Positions 35,001-41,923 of a stretch of DNA of 64,000 bases are shown here, one piece after another (position 1 is the stretch's first letter; each line of letters begins with the position of its first letter). Under the pieces are notes generated by a model. That model ran no database searches, had not been told where the DNA came from, and saw nothing but the letters and a program-made list of their open reading frames with translations. The stretch is from Ostrinia nubilalis. Lineage: Eukaryota > Arthropoda > Insecta > Lepidoptera > Crambidae. The translations under genes and the position numbers were made by a program. The stretch is taken from assembly GCF_963855985.1 (NCBI RefSeq), contig NC_087091.1, positions 13,212,154 through 13,276,153 of the forward strand. The letters run 5' to 3'.

Positions 35001-37122
35001 CTCGCTCGTCAAGTGACGGTGTCATCGCCCGGCTGTGGCAGCCGGAGCGGGCGGCCTCGCCCAGAGGTACGAGGTTCTGGTCCCGGTAGGGACAGAGAGC
35101 AGATGCTCCTAAGGAAACTTCGAAATTTTGGGATCTTTTGTGTTTACCCCTTCCATCATCCTAGAGTGATCCTTGAAGAAGCTCTTCACCAATCTCATCG
35201 CGTCTCCAGGACTGAGGAAATCTATTGTGTTACCTTTGTCTGCATGCTACCGTCTCGGTCAAGCGTCATCTCTCTCCTACAATTCGGTCCTCCTCGCTCC
35301 CGTCAAGTGACGGTGTCGTCGCCAGGCTCGCCCAGCAGTAGCAGCGGCAGCCACAGCCCCGCCGACACCATCAAGCACACCGGCTCCGTGTCGTCTATCC
35401 TGCGGCACCCGGAGCGGGCGGCCTCTCCCAGAGGTATGGGGTTCTGTTCTCGGGAGGGATTTTCCTAGGGAAACTTTGAAATAATGGGATCTTTTGTGTC
35501 CTGTGTGATATCCCTTCCATCATCCCTGAGTGGTCCTTAAAGGAGACTTTCACCAACCTTATCATGTCTCCAGGTCTGAGGAACTCCATATTTGGGTTTG
35601 TCATTCCCAGAAAACTAATTTTAGTCTAGGTCATAGCTCTAATTTATGGTGTTCTGTTCTCGATAGGGACTGACAATGAGCAGCTGCGCTGCTCCTAGGG
35701 ATGACGATTACGAAATCCCTCTGTAGTTCCTAAAAAAACCCCCACCAATCTCATCTTCTCCTAGTTTGAGGAAATTAATTTGGGTAAAGAAGACTAATTT
35801 TGGTTTAGGCCATTGCTCCGTATTCGCACAGAAATATCGTATGGTGTCACTCTTCTCCATTTATGCTACTGTCATTGACTCTGTCCTGCATAGAATTTGT
35901 CGGCCAGATAATCTGGCGTCACACAGTACTGAGGTGCTAGTCCCAGTGAAAGTACAGGCAAGAGACATAGTACCACCTCGCCCGGCAGTAGGATCGTACC
36001 GTAAAACAGCCAGCTCTGGACCTCTCCTGTGGCAGCTGGAGCGTGCATGTTTATAAGATAATTCTAACTATTGGAGTATATCTTTCTGGTTGTTGATGCT
36101 GCTTGTACTGTAACAATAGCTTCCTAACAATCAGAGCGGGAGTGTCGGAGATGCACCTAAACGAGAATCACATGATGAATATTGCTACCACTGCTGCACT
36201 GGTCACAAGCCTCAATTCAATCAAGTGACGGTGTTCTCGCCAGGCTCGCGCAGCAGTAGCTCCGACAGTCACGGCACCGCAGTCACCGTAATATTCACCG
36301 GCTCCGTGCCTCCTAAGTAACGCAGCCGGAGCAGGCGGCCTCACTGAGAGGTACCATCCCGTATATTTGAGTCACATGTTGTCACTACTGAAGTATGTCT
36401 TCCTCGCTGCGGCTTCCCATGAGAACTTTCGTTTCATAACGCTGCTGTACTAACAGTAGATTTGGTAACCCGGCCCTGCAGGCACCAGGTGTCGTCCAGT
36501 ATTCACACATAACACCAATAGGTCACGTAAAATGGGATTACAGTTGGAGAATAACTCTAACAGTAGATTTGTCACAGTCCCGCGGACACCGTCAAAGTTG
36601 ATCCTTCACCAATTACCTCATTACTGAAGCGCTAACGTCTAGTGAGAGTTTGTCCAGTCCCGCAGGCACTATCAAGTACACCAGTATTTTGTTTTCGTCA
36701 GACCATGTCTCTGCTTTTTGCCCACACCAGAGTTTCACGACAAGCCAGTCATTAAGGTTGTTCTAGCACTGGATTGCGTCATGATTTTCACACGAGCACT
36801 CGGGTACACAGGTAGCGGTTCACCGCGCAGCAGCGGCTCGCCGCGCGCGTCGCCGCGTGACTCCCCGCGCGCGCACACGCCGCGTGAGAACACGTCGCGC
36901 GCGACGACCCCGCGTGACAACACGCCGCGCGAGAACACGCCGCGCGAGTCGCCGCGCGCCGCCATCCCCGGCACGTCGGCCGGGCTGGCCGTCACGCTCA
37001 ACTCGGCCGGCGCGCTCAGCCCGCGCTTCAGCTCCACCAACCCCTTCCTGCAGCAGTACGACGCCGAGGAGGAGGCCGAGGCCTGGCGCGCCGCCGACAT
37101 ATTCTCCTCCGCGCACACATAG
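13908..37122 (+). CDS. syd-1: Syd-1 / RhoGAP100F-type synapse-defective protein 1 (PDZ-C2-RhoGAP), 22 exons, 5' incomplete
   Basis: Joined exons: 13908-14027, 16791-16874, 17412-17510, 19426-19584, 20180-20297, 21246-21366, 22112-22276, 22629-22769, 22932-23065, 23144-23621, 23707-23792, 26423-26574, 27004-27256, 27766-28025, 28420-28605, 29130-29352, 30137-30337, 31167-31448, 32239-32319, 33261-33373, 34529-34739, 36812-37122. They total 3978 nt, all with AG acceptors, GT donors and matching phases, and encode 1325 residues before TAG. Domains: N-terminal [13 protein letters not shown] block (about 41-101), PDZ (about 102-193), Ser/Gly/Pro linker with a Gly-Leu-rich stretch (about 381-540), C2 (about 735-850), RhoGAP (about 870-1090) and a Ser/Pro tail. 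In flies and worms Syd-1 acts at nascent presynaptic sites, upstream of active-zone scaffolds and with neurexin; that role is family knowledge. The first exon found has no convincing start codon, so 5' exons are missing. Exons 6, 13 and 21 are locally duplicated. Introns hold many transposons. Confidence 0.93.
14150..14345 (+). pseudogene. relic copies of the 3' half of syd-1 exon 1
   Basis: CGACCATGCGGACTTCCGAAA at about 14162 and CAACCATGCGCCCTCTTGCG at about 14287 echo the end of exon 1 and the start of its intron (TGTTGGTTAA). Neither keeps a usable reading frame plus splice sites. Confidence 0.5.
15274..15492. mobile_element. 219-bp MITE
   Basis: The inverted ends are TGCCATCCGCGAAGACGCG and TGCCATCTACGAAGACGCG, 19 of 21 bases paired over the full arms. 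No clear target duplication. A partial end occurs at 21936-21960. Confidence 0.6.
16791..16874 (+). CDS. syd-1: syd-1 exon 2
   Basis: The acceptor is TTTGTTTCAG and the donor GTAATT. It encodes 28 residues, phase 0 to 0, beginning [20 protein letters not shown]. This belongs to the conserved N-terminal block of Syd-1-type proteins, upstream of the PDZ domain. Confidence 0.92.
17130..17335 (+). mobile_element. RTE-clade LINE 3' end
   Basis: The translated end reads [16 protein letters not shown] and then [13 protein letters not shown], matching the C-terminus of the RT encoded at 49404-51182. The fragment ends in (ATG)n, the simple-repeat tail of RTE elements. 5'-truncated, in an intron. Confidence 0.8.
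17412..17510 (+). CDS. syd-1: syd-1 exon 3
   Basis: The acceptor is TTATTGCAG and the donor GTATTA. It encodes 33 residues, phase 0 to 0, starting [19 protein letters not shown]. The segment looks helical and leads into the PDZ domain. Confidence 0.92.
19426..19584 (+). CDS. syd-1: syd-1 exon 4 (PDZ, first half)
   Basis: The acceptor is GTTCCAG and the donor GTAATT; 53 residues, phase 0 to 0. The PDZ carboxylate-binding loop region reads [11 protein letters not shown], followed by [20 protein letters not shown]. The ligand-binding loop is GLYI rather than the commoner GLGF. PDZ domains bind short C-terminal peptides; in fly Syd-1 the partner is neurexin (family knowledge). Confidence 0.94.
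19655..19745 (+). mobile_element. SINE fragment
   Basis: ATCCGAGGAACGCGGAATCG and CCCACTCGTAATACAAGCAT match the minus-strand SINE at 12038-12234. Confidence 0.6.
20180..20297 (+). CDS. syd-1: syd-1 exon 5 (PDZ, second half)
   Basis: Phase 0 to 1. It begins [20 protein letters not shown], the classic end of a PDZ fold, and closes with [16 protein letters not shown]. The donor is GTCAGC. Confidence 0.94.
20347..20513. mobile_element. 167-bp MITE
   Basis: Inverted ends GGCGCAGA(C/T)CACC flanked by TA. The arms extend imperfectly into the interior (TTAGTTGGCCG against TTTAGTTTGCCGG). Confidence 0.65.
20847..21102. mobile_element. 256-bp TA-flanked foldback element
   Basis: Almost the whole length is one palindrome: GTAAATGGGTATATGAGCC and GACACTAGCCCATGTTAACA on the left are answered exactly on the right. 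TA on both sides. The left end has a 7-bp insertion relative to the right. Confidence 0.75.
21246..21366 (+). CDS. syd-1: syd-1 exon 6, copy 1 of 4
   Basis: Copy 1 of a tandem array. The acceptor is CAAATCAG and the donor GTAAGT. The exon is 121 nt, phase 1 to 2. It encodes an acidic/basic linker containing [17 protein letters not shown] and [16 protein letters not shown]. An upstream AG at 21236 is also in frame and would add three residues (GKS), so the exact start is uncertain. Only one copy can be used per open transcript. Confidence 0.85.
21406..21526 (+). CDS. syd-1: syd-1 exon 6, copy 2 of 4 (alternative exon)
   Basis: A near-identical duplicate of copy 1, offset by exactly 160 bp and with its own AAATCAG acceptor and GTAAGT donor. 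The protein differs from copy 1 at the first residues (SSSP for PGSP). The extra upstream AG of copy 1 is lost here (CTTGG in place of CTAGG), so the acceptor at 21405 is the likely one. Splicing it after copy 1 would shift the frame to a TGA. Confidence 0.7.
21566..21686 (+). CDS. syd-1: syd-1 exon 6, copy 3 of 4 (alternative exon)
   Basis: The third copy at the same 160-bp spacing. The acceptor is CAAGTTAG and the donor GTAAGT. Its protein is identical to copy 1. The intronic segment before it (TTCTTCTTTTACTTGGCAA) is shared with copy 4, pointing to a very recent duplication. Confidence 0.7.
21726..21846 (+). CDS. syd-1: syd-1 exon 6, copy 4 of 4 (alternative exon)
   Basis: The fourth copy at 160-bp spacing, again with CAAGTTAG acceptor and GTAAGT donor. 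The protein is as in copy 1 except for one Asp to Asn change (RDRNRVDG). It lies closest to exon 7, and splice sites alone do not say which copy is normally used. Confidence 0.7.
21886..22021 (+). pseudogene. decayed fifth and sixth copies of syd-1 exon 6
   Basis: After the four intact units, 21886-21930 retains the acceptor and first third of the exon ([12 protein letters not shown] when read in frame) with indels and no donor. A shorter trace follows at 21965-22021 after another TCTTCTTTTAC tract. Neither can act as an exon as it stands. Confidence 0.65.
22112..22276 (+). CDS. syd-1: syd-1 exon 7
   Basis: The acceptor is TTTTCACCAG and the donor GTACGG; phase 2 to 2. It encodes a Ser/Gly-rich linker with the segment [16 protein letters not shown]. 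The match of phase 2 to the end of any exon 6 copy supports the use of exactly one copy. Confidence 0.88.
22629..22769 (+). CDS. syd-1: syd-1 exon 8
   Basis: The acceptor is TTGTTTCAG and the donor GTCAGT; phase 2 to 2. It encodes [15 protein letters not shown] and then [20 protein letters not shown], a linker with aromatic and proline residues. Confidence 0.9.
22932..23065 (+). CDS. syd-1: syd-1 exon 9
   Basis: The acceptor is TTTGTTTCAG and the donor GTACGA; phase 2 to 1. It contains [16 protein letters not shown] and [17 protein letters not shown], a basic Ser-rich linker that could be phosphorylated. Confidence 0.9.
23144..23621 (+). CDS. syd-1: syd-1 exon 10 (Gly/Leu/Ser-rich)
   Basis: The longest internal exon, 478 nt, phase 1 to 2. 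After [12 protein letters not shown] it runs into about 80 residues of imperfect GLGGPGL / GTGLSG / SSGL repeats, then a Ser/Arg segment with [20 protein letters not shown]. It is probably disordered. Low-complexity Gly-Leu repeats are prone to length change, so homologues will align poorly here. Confidence 0.92.
23707..23792 (+). CDS. syd-1: syd-1 exon 11
   Basis: The acceptor is TTTTGGACAG and the donor GTAAAT; phase 2 to 1. It encodes [20 protein letters not shown] and ends RLDLRSSR. The next intron contains the 2.28-kb transposon. Confidence 0.88.
23851..26127. mobile_element. 2277-bp TIR element with TTAT target duplication
   Basis: The 30-bp ends at 23851-23880 and 26098-26127 are inverted repeats with 29 matches (they start CGTCCCTTAGCTAACAACAC). 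TTAT flanks both sides (23847-23850, 26128-26131). Subterminal AACACCGCNYAAGTC-like words recur near 24000, 24025, 25896 and 25930. No transposase; about 1350 bp of the interior is an inserted RTE fragment. It sits in the intron between syd-1 exons 11 and 12. Superfamily not assigned. Confidence 0.8.
24441..25790 (-). mobile_element. decayed RTE-clade LINE fragment (EN end to RT start)
   Basis: On the minus strand the 5' part reads [20 protein letters not shown] and YEINFI, the end of an RTE endonuclease domain. The 3' part matches the RT start ([20 protein letters not shown]) of the copy at 49404-51182, with frameshifts and stops. It is truncated before the RT catalytic core and nested in the TIR element. 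Confidence 0.75.
26423..26574 (+). CDS. syd-1: syd-1 exon 12
   Basis: The acceptor is ACTGGCAG and the donor GTAAGT; phase 1 to 0. It encodes [20 protein letters not shown] and ends [13 protein letters not shown]. Part of its 3' half (CGCTGTACGAGACGCTGCG) reappears degenerately at 26670-26702. Confidence 0.9.
26748..26815. repeat. imperfect hairpin
   Basis: CTCACCAGTTGGCG at 26751 pairs with CGCCAACTGGTGAG at 26799-26812; possibly the remains of a small MITE in the intron after exon 12. Confidence 0.7.
27004..27256 (+). CDS. syd-1: syd-1 exon 13
   Basis: The acceptor is ATATTACCAG and the donor GTGAGT; phase 0 to 1, 253 nt. It encodes a basic Ser/Arg linker ([20 protein letters not shown], then [19 protein letters not shown]). 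An internal CTCTCCTCCCAG resembles an acceptor and is conserved in the downstream copy. Confidence 0.9.
27284..27431 (+). CDS. syd-1: candidate alternative copy of syd-1 exon 13
   Basis: A duplicate of the last 148 nt of exon 13, with an acceptor of its own (GCTCTCCTCCCAG, pyrimidine-rich) and a GTGAGT donor. It runs phase 0 to 1 exactly like exon 13, so it could replace it in frame ([20 protein letters not shown]). If added after exon 13 it shifts the frame to a TGA. Expression is unproven. Confidence 0.5.
27457..27514 (+). pseudogene. relic third copy of syd-1 exon 13
   Basis: About 58 nt resembling the middle of exon 13 (CTGGGGCCCACCGCCG to GACAACTCCTGGA), cut off without a donor. Confidence 0.7.
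27766..28025 (+). CDS. syd-1: syd-1 exon 14 (C2, first part)
   Basis: The acceptor is TTTATTACAG and the donor GTGAGT; phase 1 to 0. The C2 domain starts near [15 protein letters not shown] and continues with [18 protein letters not shown] proline-rich insert ([13 protein letters not shown]) separates the first strands. C2 domains bind lipid or protein; the Ca-binding aspartates are not obvious here. Confidence 0.93.
28420..28605 (+). CDS. syd-1: syd-1 exon 15 (C2, second part)
   Basis: The acceptor is GTCCATTAG and the donor GTACGT; 62 residues, phase 0 to 0. It includes [20 protein letters not shown] and [20 protein letters not shown], the typical C2 core strands. Confidence 0.94.
28903..29035 (-). 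mobile_element. RTE-clade LINE 3' fragment
   Basis: CCCCCAAGGATTTCCACGAA and ACCAGATCGTCGGTCCATCT match the 3' part of the minus-strand RTE copy at 49432-49560. Confidence 0.75.
29130..29352 (+). CDS. syd-1: syd-1 exon 16 (C2-RhoGAP junction)
   Basis: The acceptor is TTCCCAAAG and the donor GTATGT; phase 0 to 1. It starts [16 protein letters not shown], the last C2 strand, and enters the RhoGAP domain at [15 protein letters not shown] and [20 protein letters not shown]. Confidence 0.93.
29395..29612 (-). repeat. dispersed repeat with (GACT)n tract
   Basis: A minus-strand relative of 12260-12420 (GCCCGCGACTTCGTACGCG, GATCCCGTTTTAC), ending in GACTGACTGACTGACTCACT. Confidence 0.5.
30137..30337 (+). 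CDS. syd-1: syd-1 exon 17 (RhoGAP catalytic core)
   Basis: The acceptor is CGTCACCAG and the donor GTGAGT; phase 1 to 1. It begins [20 protein letters not shown]; the Arg of LYR (about residue 930 of the joined protein) sits where RhoGAP domains carry the catalytic arginine finger. [16 protein letters not shown] is the conserved KxxLRxLPxPL motif. GTPase activation is therefore possible. Confidence 0.96.
30727..31048. mobile_element. piggyBac-type MITE (TTAA flanks)
   Basis: 322 bp, with inverted ends CCCTTTACCTACGGG and CCTCTTACCTACGGG, 13 of 15 matching, each next to TTAA (30723-30726 and 31049-31052). Non-coding. Confidence 0.8.
31167..31448 (+). CDS. syd-1: syd-1 exon 18 (RhoGAP, end)
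   Basis: The acceptor is TCATTTCTAG and the donor GTAATG; phase 1 to 1. The motif [17 protein letters not shown] corresponds to the usual NxMxxxNLAxVFxPxL; the normally conserved Asn is His here (about residue 1046). The exon ends with [16 protein letters not shown]. Confidence 0.95.
32239..32319 (+). CDS. syd-1: syd-1 exon 19 (81-nt cassette)
   Basis: The acceptor is GTAGACAG and the donor GTGATA; phase 1 to 1, so it can be skipped in frame. It encodes [20 protein letters not shown] and then ATLPP, and the reading continues correctly into [14 protein letters not shown] competing AG four bases upstream (32234) would shift the frame. Confidence 0.75.
32640..32740 (+). mobile_element. diverged SINE fragment
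   Basis: CCGAGGAACGCGGGTTCG and CCCACTCGTAACATACG follow the SINE at 12038-12234, with a diverged middle. Confidence 0.45.
32943..33176. mobile_element. hAT-type MITE with 8-bp target duplication
   Basis: Begins CAGTCTTTCCCAAAGTGGG and ends TTTGGGAACCGCTG, flanked on both sides by GTCTAGCT (32935-32942 and 33177-33184). CAG...CTG ends and an exact 8-bp duplication are hAT hallmarks. Confidence 0.9.
33261..33373 (+). CDS. syd-1: syd-1 exon 20
   Basis: The acceptor is TTGACGCAG and the donor GTAAGA; phase 1 to 0. It encodes [20 protein letters not shown] and ends [11 protein letters not shown] second frame is also open, but only this one joins exon 21 without a stop. Confidence 0.85.
33406..33923. 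mobile_element. about 518-bp MITE, copy 1
   Basis: Inverted ends (T/C)ACTC(A/G)ACATCAAATAAA continuing into CGCACCT-CCGCGAC. A second copy of the whole unit lies at 55448-55966. Confidence 0.8.
33998..34109. mobile_element. 112-bp MITE, copy 1
   Basis: Inverted ends G(A/G)CTG(G/A)GTTGCA flanked by TA. A second copy lies at 41816-41923. Confidence 0.75.
34529..34739 (+). CDS. syd-1: syd-1 exon 21
   Basis: The acceptor is CTCCCACCCAG and the donor GTATGG; phase 0 to 1. It encodes [18 protein letters not shown], then [20 protein letters not shown] and [20 protein letters not shown]. The tail is Ser/Pro-rich. Several relic copies follow in the intron. Confidence 0.9.
34995..35066 (+). pseudogene. 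relic copy of syd-1 exon 21 (internal deletion)
   Basis: The start (CCTCCTCGCTCGTCAAGTGA) and end (GCAGCCGGAGCGGGCGGCC, then AGAG|GTACG) match exon 21, but the Ser-rich middle is deleted. The following intron also matches the intron after exon 21, so exon and intron were copied together. Confidence 0.75.
35288..35433 (+). pseudogene. near-intact copy of the 3' part of syd-1 exon 21
   Basis: Almost identical to the last 146 nt of exon 21 (one Gln to His change, [12 protein letters not shown]), with a GTATGG donor. I see no acceptor that would enter the correct frame from exon 20, so it is probably not a functional exon. Confidence 0.7.
36225..36350 (+). pseudogene. decayed copy of syd-1 exon 21
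   Basis: Recognisable blocks (CAAGTGACGGTGTTCTCGCC, GGCTCGCGCAGCAGTAGC, GCAGCCGGAGCAGGCGGCC, GAGAG|GTACC) are interrupted by indels and in-frame stops. Fainter pieces lie near 36007, 36585 and 36657. Confidence 0.6.
36812..37122 (+). CDS. syd-1: syd-1 exon 22 (C-terminal exon)
   Basis: The acceptor is GGGTACACAG and the reading ends at TAG 37120-37122. It encodes 102 residues plus the end of a split codon. The first half is an imperfect repeat of SPRx / NTPRE units ([20 protein letters not shown]). The second half, [20 protein letters not shown] then IFSSAHT, looks like a conserved C-terminal end. The repeats make the opposite strand and other frames open too; those are shadows. Confidence 0.92.
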
Positions 37123-37935
37123 TGCTCATAGCGAATTGAGATTTTCTAGTCAATTTTTTTAATCGAATCGAAAGAGTGCTACGATTCCGCTGTATATTAT
37201 GTTATTTAACGAGCGTGGTGCGCGCTCGTGTAATTGTTATATATAGAGCGAGTTATGATGTATATTATTGTGTGAATGTATACCTGCTGACGCGCGAGGC
37301 GCACGCCTCCCGCCCGCCGCCGCCCCGCCCCGTAGCCACTATAGTGTTTATGATATTGTATTGTACATTGTATATAAATATGTAGGTACGCTCCAGTTTT
37401 GTACCGTTCGGGCGAGGCCCGGCGGGCGGCCGCGGCGCTACACACATCATCCCACATATCAGAGACTTGCGTACGCTATCGACACGGCAGCGGGCACACA
37501 ACGCGAATCCATTCTCATAGCTGCATGTGTATATCTATGACGTTGTATAGAAGCAATATTTAAACTATATGAGAGCTATAATGACTTAAACAATAAATAG
37601 AGTATTTATCTTCACAAATCGATCTCTCAGAACGATCTTATGATTATTACATTACGACTTAGAAGTAAATAGACGTCCACAAGGTCCGTGTGTCGACAGC
37701 GGACTCAAGCCAGTAGCTCGACTAGGGAGAGTGTATCATAGATCAGACGTACGGACTGTCTTGAGACTGAGACCATATCAGAGTAGCTCGTAGGCACCTC
37801 TCGCAGGGATCCGTCGTAGAAGGAGCGATTACGTCACGACTGCGCAGGAGTTCGCGACCTGTTGGAACGAACATTAAACATATTCTAAATAATCCTTGTT
37901 CATTAATAACTTAATAAATATATAACGATATATAA
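37123..37935 (+). other. syd-1 3' untranslated region (probable)
   Basis: Non-coding sequence after the stop, with AATAAA at 37592-37597 and 37913-37918. Longer 3' ends further downstream cannot be excluded. Confidence 0.55.
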
Positions 37936-40900
37936 AATAATAATAGTGTTAGTGGAGCATTTTTACGAGTCGCTAATTCTATGAAGGGATGGAGTATTTA
38001 CCCGTTGAGATCGGTCGCAATCTCAAGATCAGAGGTGATGTGTTTGGGTTTGGAATATTTGGGACCTTAGTAAATGATAATAAAGTAAGTATAATAATAA
38101 TATCGATTTGCTCGAGCACTGAAAGTCAGAGCGTTCAAAAACCAATGACTTACGAATCAAATCTTAGATTGAAAATGATCATAAAATAAATTATGCGATT
38201 TGAATTGACGACAAGAGCAAACTTTATTGGTATTTCCTAAGGGTTTATGCTTGAGGGTTAAAGGATTGAATGGTACAGGGATTCTAAACTCCGAAAACAC
38301 CACCTCAGTTCTATAACTAGCGTCTGCTAGACATATAAGAGTGGGTGAAATCGACCAATGACAGCACTGACCGTACCCTTCACTGCCATGATTGGTCCAT
38401 TTATTATAGAAAACATATATTATACACTTGTTTATATGTCTGTCGGAGGCTACACGGTTACTATAATATTACTTTTGAGCGACACTTCAAGACGAAATTT
38501 TGTTATTTAATGTCTACTGTTTATAGATTTGCACAAATAACACGACTGATATGGGACACAAAAAGTTTTTGATATTTTTACTTTTGTACTTGTTCCTGGT
38601 TTGTAACGATAAATAGTTATGTTGAGAACCTCGCCTTTAATGTACCTCTAACTGTTCATATCTGCTCACGAATTTCATGTGTAGAAGTTTTATATCCAAT
38701 ACTTATACGAGTTTGTCATTCTGAATCATTGTTTCGCAAGGGCTTTTATAATCACTTATCATGTTATTCATAAAGATGAAGTTCGTGTTCAGATAGCGCC
38801 TAGACAAAACCCTTTAGGGAGTCGTTACATTCGGTGACAATATGTAGCGATAATTTTAATCCATCGTGAGTATTGGTAGCGTCTTCGTAAAGGTTTTGTG
38901 AAAACTCGTTCACTATCTTCAGGATAAAAATATCTGCTCTACATTTTTGAATGCCAAGGGCAACTTACGCTGTTTAAAAGTTTTAATATTAGCTTTCAAG
39001 TACTTTGCTATAATGGTTTATACTATACTACCTACAATCGTTATTCCCAGTTAAAAGCAGATATTTTATTTCCCTATGATAGTAATCGTGACTAGACAAT
39101 ATAGGATTACCTACTGTGGTTGAGATGATGTATTTTCAAATATAAATAACTATTAAGATCAAAAACATTAAAATTATATACCTGGTAAAATTATATAGCA
39201 TTCTAATATTACTACCATCATCTCGCCCACACTATGATAACGTAAGACTTGAATTGTCGCTCGACAGTCGGTAGCCGGCCGCGTGTAGCGGTAGTAGCGG
39301 CAGTGTAGTTATAAAACTACCGCGCCCGTGAAAACGACTATCGTAGTTATGAAACTACAATAACCTTCGTAGCGGAGACGTAGTGGGAAAGCTATAATAA
39401 CCATCGTTATAACTCTCGTTTCTATACTACGAAACTACGAATCCGTCGTAGTTGGTACTGTAGCTACGAAACTCGTAGCCGTCGTAGCGGGGGTCGTAGT
39501 TTGATGACTATAGCGCCTGAGTAGTGTGTAGTGACTACGGCGCACGGCTTAAGTTGGCTTCATTTCGGCACTAACTTTGAGGGATCACCACTTGACTGTT
39601 ATGAAGTAGTTGATAGATTGTTTCTATTAAGACTATGCTGAACGGATTTAGGCAGCGAATACGAAAGATTTGCGGCTGGTGATGAATGTATCATCGAGAT
39701 TCGCTTAGTAACATAACGAATGTTTTGTAGCCCTTAAAGTTGTGTTTTTATTCGTTGACGAGAATTTTATTAAAAGACCATTTGGATAAAAATACAAGAA
39801 ATGGCCTAAGTCTGTGACTCAGTAGGTATTTGTTTCTTTTCAATGTATCTATTTTGTGATCAAGAAGAAGAATCAAATAATGAAATGTACACTTAAAATG
39901 CAGATAAAACATAGGTTAATATGATTCGGATGAAATCGTTTTAATTATTTCAGTTGTAAAGTGATAACAATTTTCTACGATTTAAGGAATGATAAACTTT
40001 TAATTGTCTTAAAAATCTTTCGTCTTCGTGGCTCAAATTGTCTAAATCCGTTTAGCTATTTCTTTGTTGAGATCCTATCTGATGTTTCTATTGTATACAA
40101 AATGCTATAGAAGTTTCTTGTTGTAAGTGACTGGAATTTGATTGTTTTATCTTTACTATTTGATATCATTATAAATAAATGATGTATAATATTAATATCT
40201 GTTGTACAGAATCTGAATAAACACTTTGTATTTGTGTGGAAAGGTCGGCTGAAATTATACTCCAACTTGGAATTTACCTTCCAACTCAATTAATGGAACG
40301 GTTTGTAAAAATAAAGGGATTACAGTCTATGAGATAATGTAATCTATTATGAAACTTGATGTCTAATAAAATTAGACTTGTAACTTTTTAATGTTAAAGT
40401 TTAAATTATGAAAACAATATCCATTCTTATTTCATTAGATATCAAGTAAGGCTAATGGGCTGTACATTACTTTCAGTAACAATATTATGAAATCCATTAA
40501 CGCTGTTATTTATGATCTTCATATTATGTCTAGCCTAATTGACAATGAAAATTTATGTAAATATTATGTGTAGTAGAATATTTAAGAAATCTAATTCTCC
40601 TTTGTGATGTGATCGGCCGACCTGAGTCCTATTTATTTGAATTCTGGATTCGTCGTTTTGTGTCGACGCACAACCGTTGACGGTTTAGCAATGTAGGATG
40701 GATTATATGGAATTTGTTAATTTGTAAAGACTATAGAATTTATGAGGTGTAGTTAATGTGTTAATGTTAGATATGATTGGTGAGCGAGTGTTTGCCTCTC
40801 AGAGTTTCTGCCGCTGTACGTTTGCGTTGCTGGGCACCGGGCCCAAGGTAATATCAGTATTTCGAAATTTGGTAAAGTAGCGTTACTACATACGTGTACT

Positions 40901-41815
40901 TAACGTAACAGTAATGGCCGCTCGTATCTGTACCGGGCGGCTGGAACACAGACAAAATAAATAATACGACGTTATTCCACATTGTTTTACTTGAACACCT
41001 ATCCCTTCCTATATCCATAATTACAACAACAATAAAACCCTAATACCAAATACGTGGTAAACTCTCAAAGAATAAAGATATCATGCCACTATGGGCTATG
41101 TCCCTAGTCTCTACTTAGCAAAAGTATTGGATTGGATTTTCGATAAAGCTTAGCATCAGAATACAAATCACGTACAAGTTGTAGTCATCCGTGGCTATAT
41201 TGCATGTCATATCAAGTAGGGACAGAAGTCATAAAAATATTCTAAGGCCCTTTATGAATGACGTAATCATCTTGACTAAAGCAAGGCAAAATTGACTTAG
41301 GTAACTTAGGTATTGGTAGATAAATTAATTACGTAGATTGATTAGTTTTAGGTTATAGATTTATAGATTTTTATCAATTATTAGCCCATAAAACATAAAT
41401 ATAATAGGTAAATTTATGTCAATCTACCCTTGTTAAGGTCTAATAAAAACACACTGCCTGCTGCTTGGATACACTCACACCTTAAATTACATTTATTCGC
41501 AAGCAAACTCATAAGCGGCCCTATTACTCAAAGAGGTAATTCTTTACGTTTTCATACGTAGTAGGAGCCCATTTTTCTCTGTCAGAAATTGTGTAATATT
41601 TATAAAAGCCCCGACACAGTAATTCCGTTTAGAACCGGCTCACTGGTGCGACGGCATCCGGCCTTCTAGCTCCAGGAGATAGGCAATCACGTAATATCAG
41701 AAGTTGTGAGGGGATTCAAAAGAAAATGGGACCGTACATACGTATTGCTTTTCCGTAAACTCTTCTTACCTTATTTTTGTTAACAATTCACTTATCTGTT
41801 ATTATTATTTACTAG
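37936..41815. other. no gene recognised
   Basis: AT-rich downstream flank of syd-1, with scattered AATAAA signals (for example near 40958) and the palindrome array at 39250-39540. Confidence 0.5.
39250..39540. repeat. degenerate CGTAGTTAYGAAACTACG palindrome array
   Basis: GTAGTTATAAAACTAC, GTAGTTATGAAACTAC and ACTACGAAACTACGA recur with CGTAGCGG spacers. Each unit is a near-palindrome. No coding signal. Confidence 0.6.
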
Positions 41816-41923
41816 GGCTGGGTTGCACCATCTTACTTTAACTTTGACAAACGTTCAAACTCCATACAAAAAGCACCGGTTATCGTCATAGTTACCGTTA
41901 AAGTTAGGTGGTGCAACTCAGCC
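41816..41923. mobile_element. 108-bp MITE, copy 2
   Basis: Ends GGCTGGGTTGCACCATCTTA and the complement of GGCTGAGTTGCACCACCTAA. Same family as 33998-34109. Confidence 0.75.

Noticed and set aside
36735..37118. Long minus-strand and alternative-frame ORFs opposite the last syd-1 exon
   Set aside because: They are shadows of the GC-rich repetitive coding exon; the + frame has splice phase, domain logic and a stop that fit.
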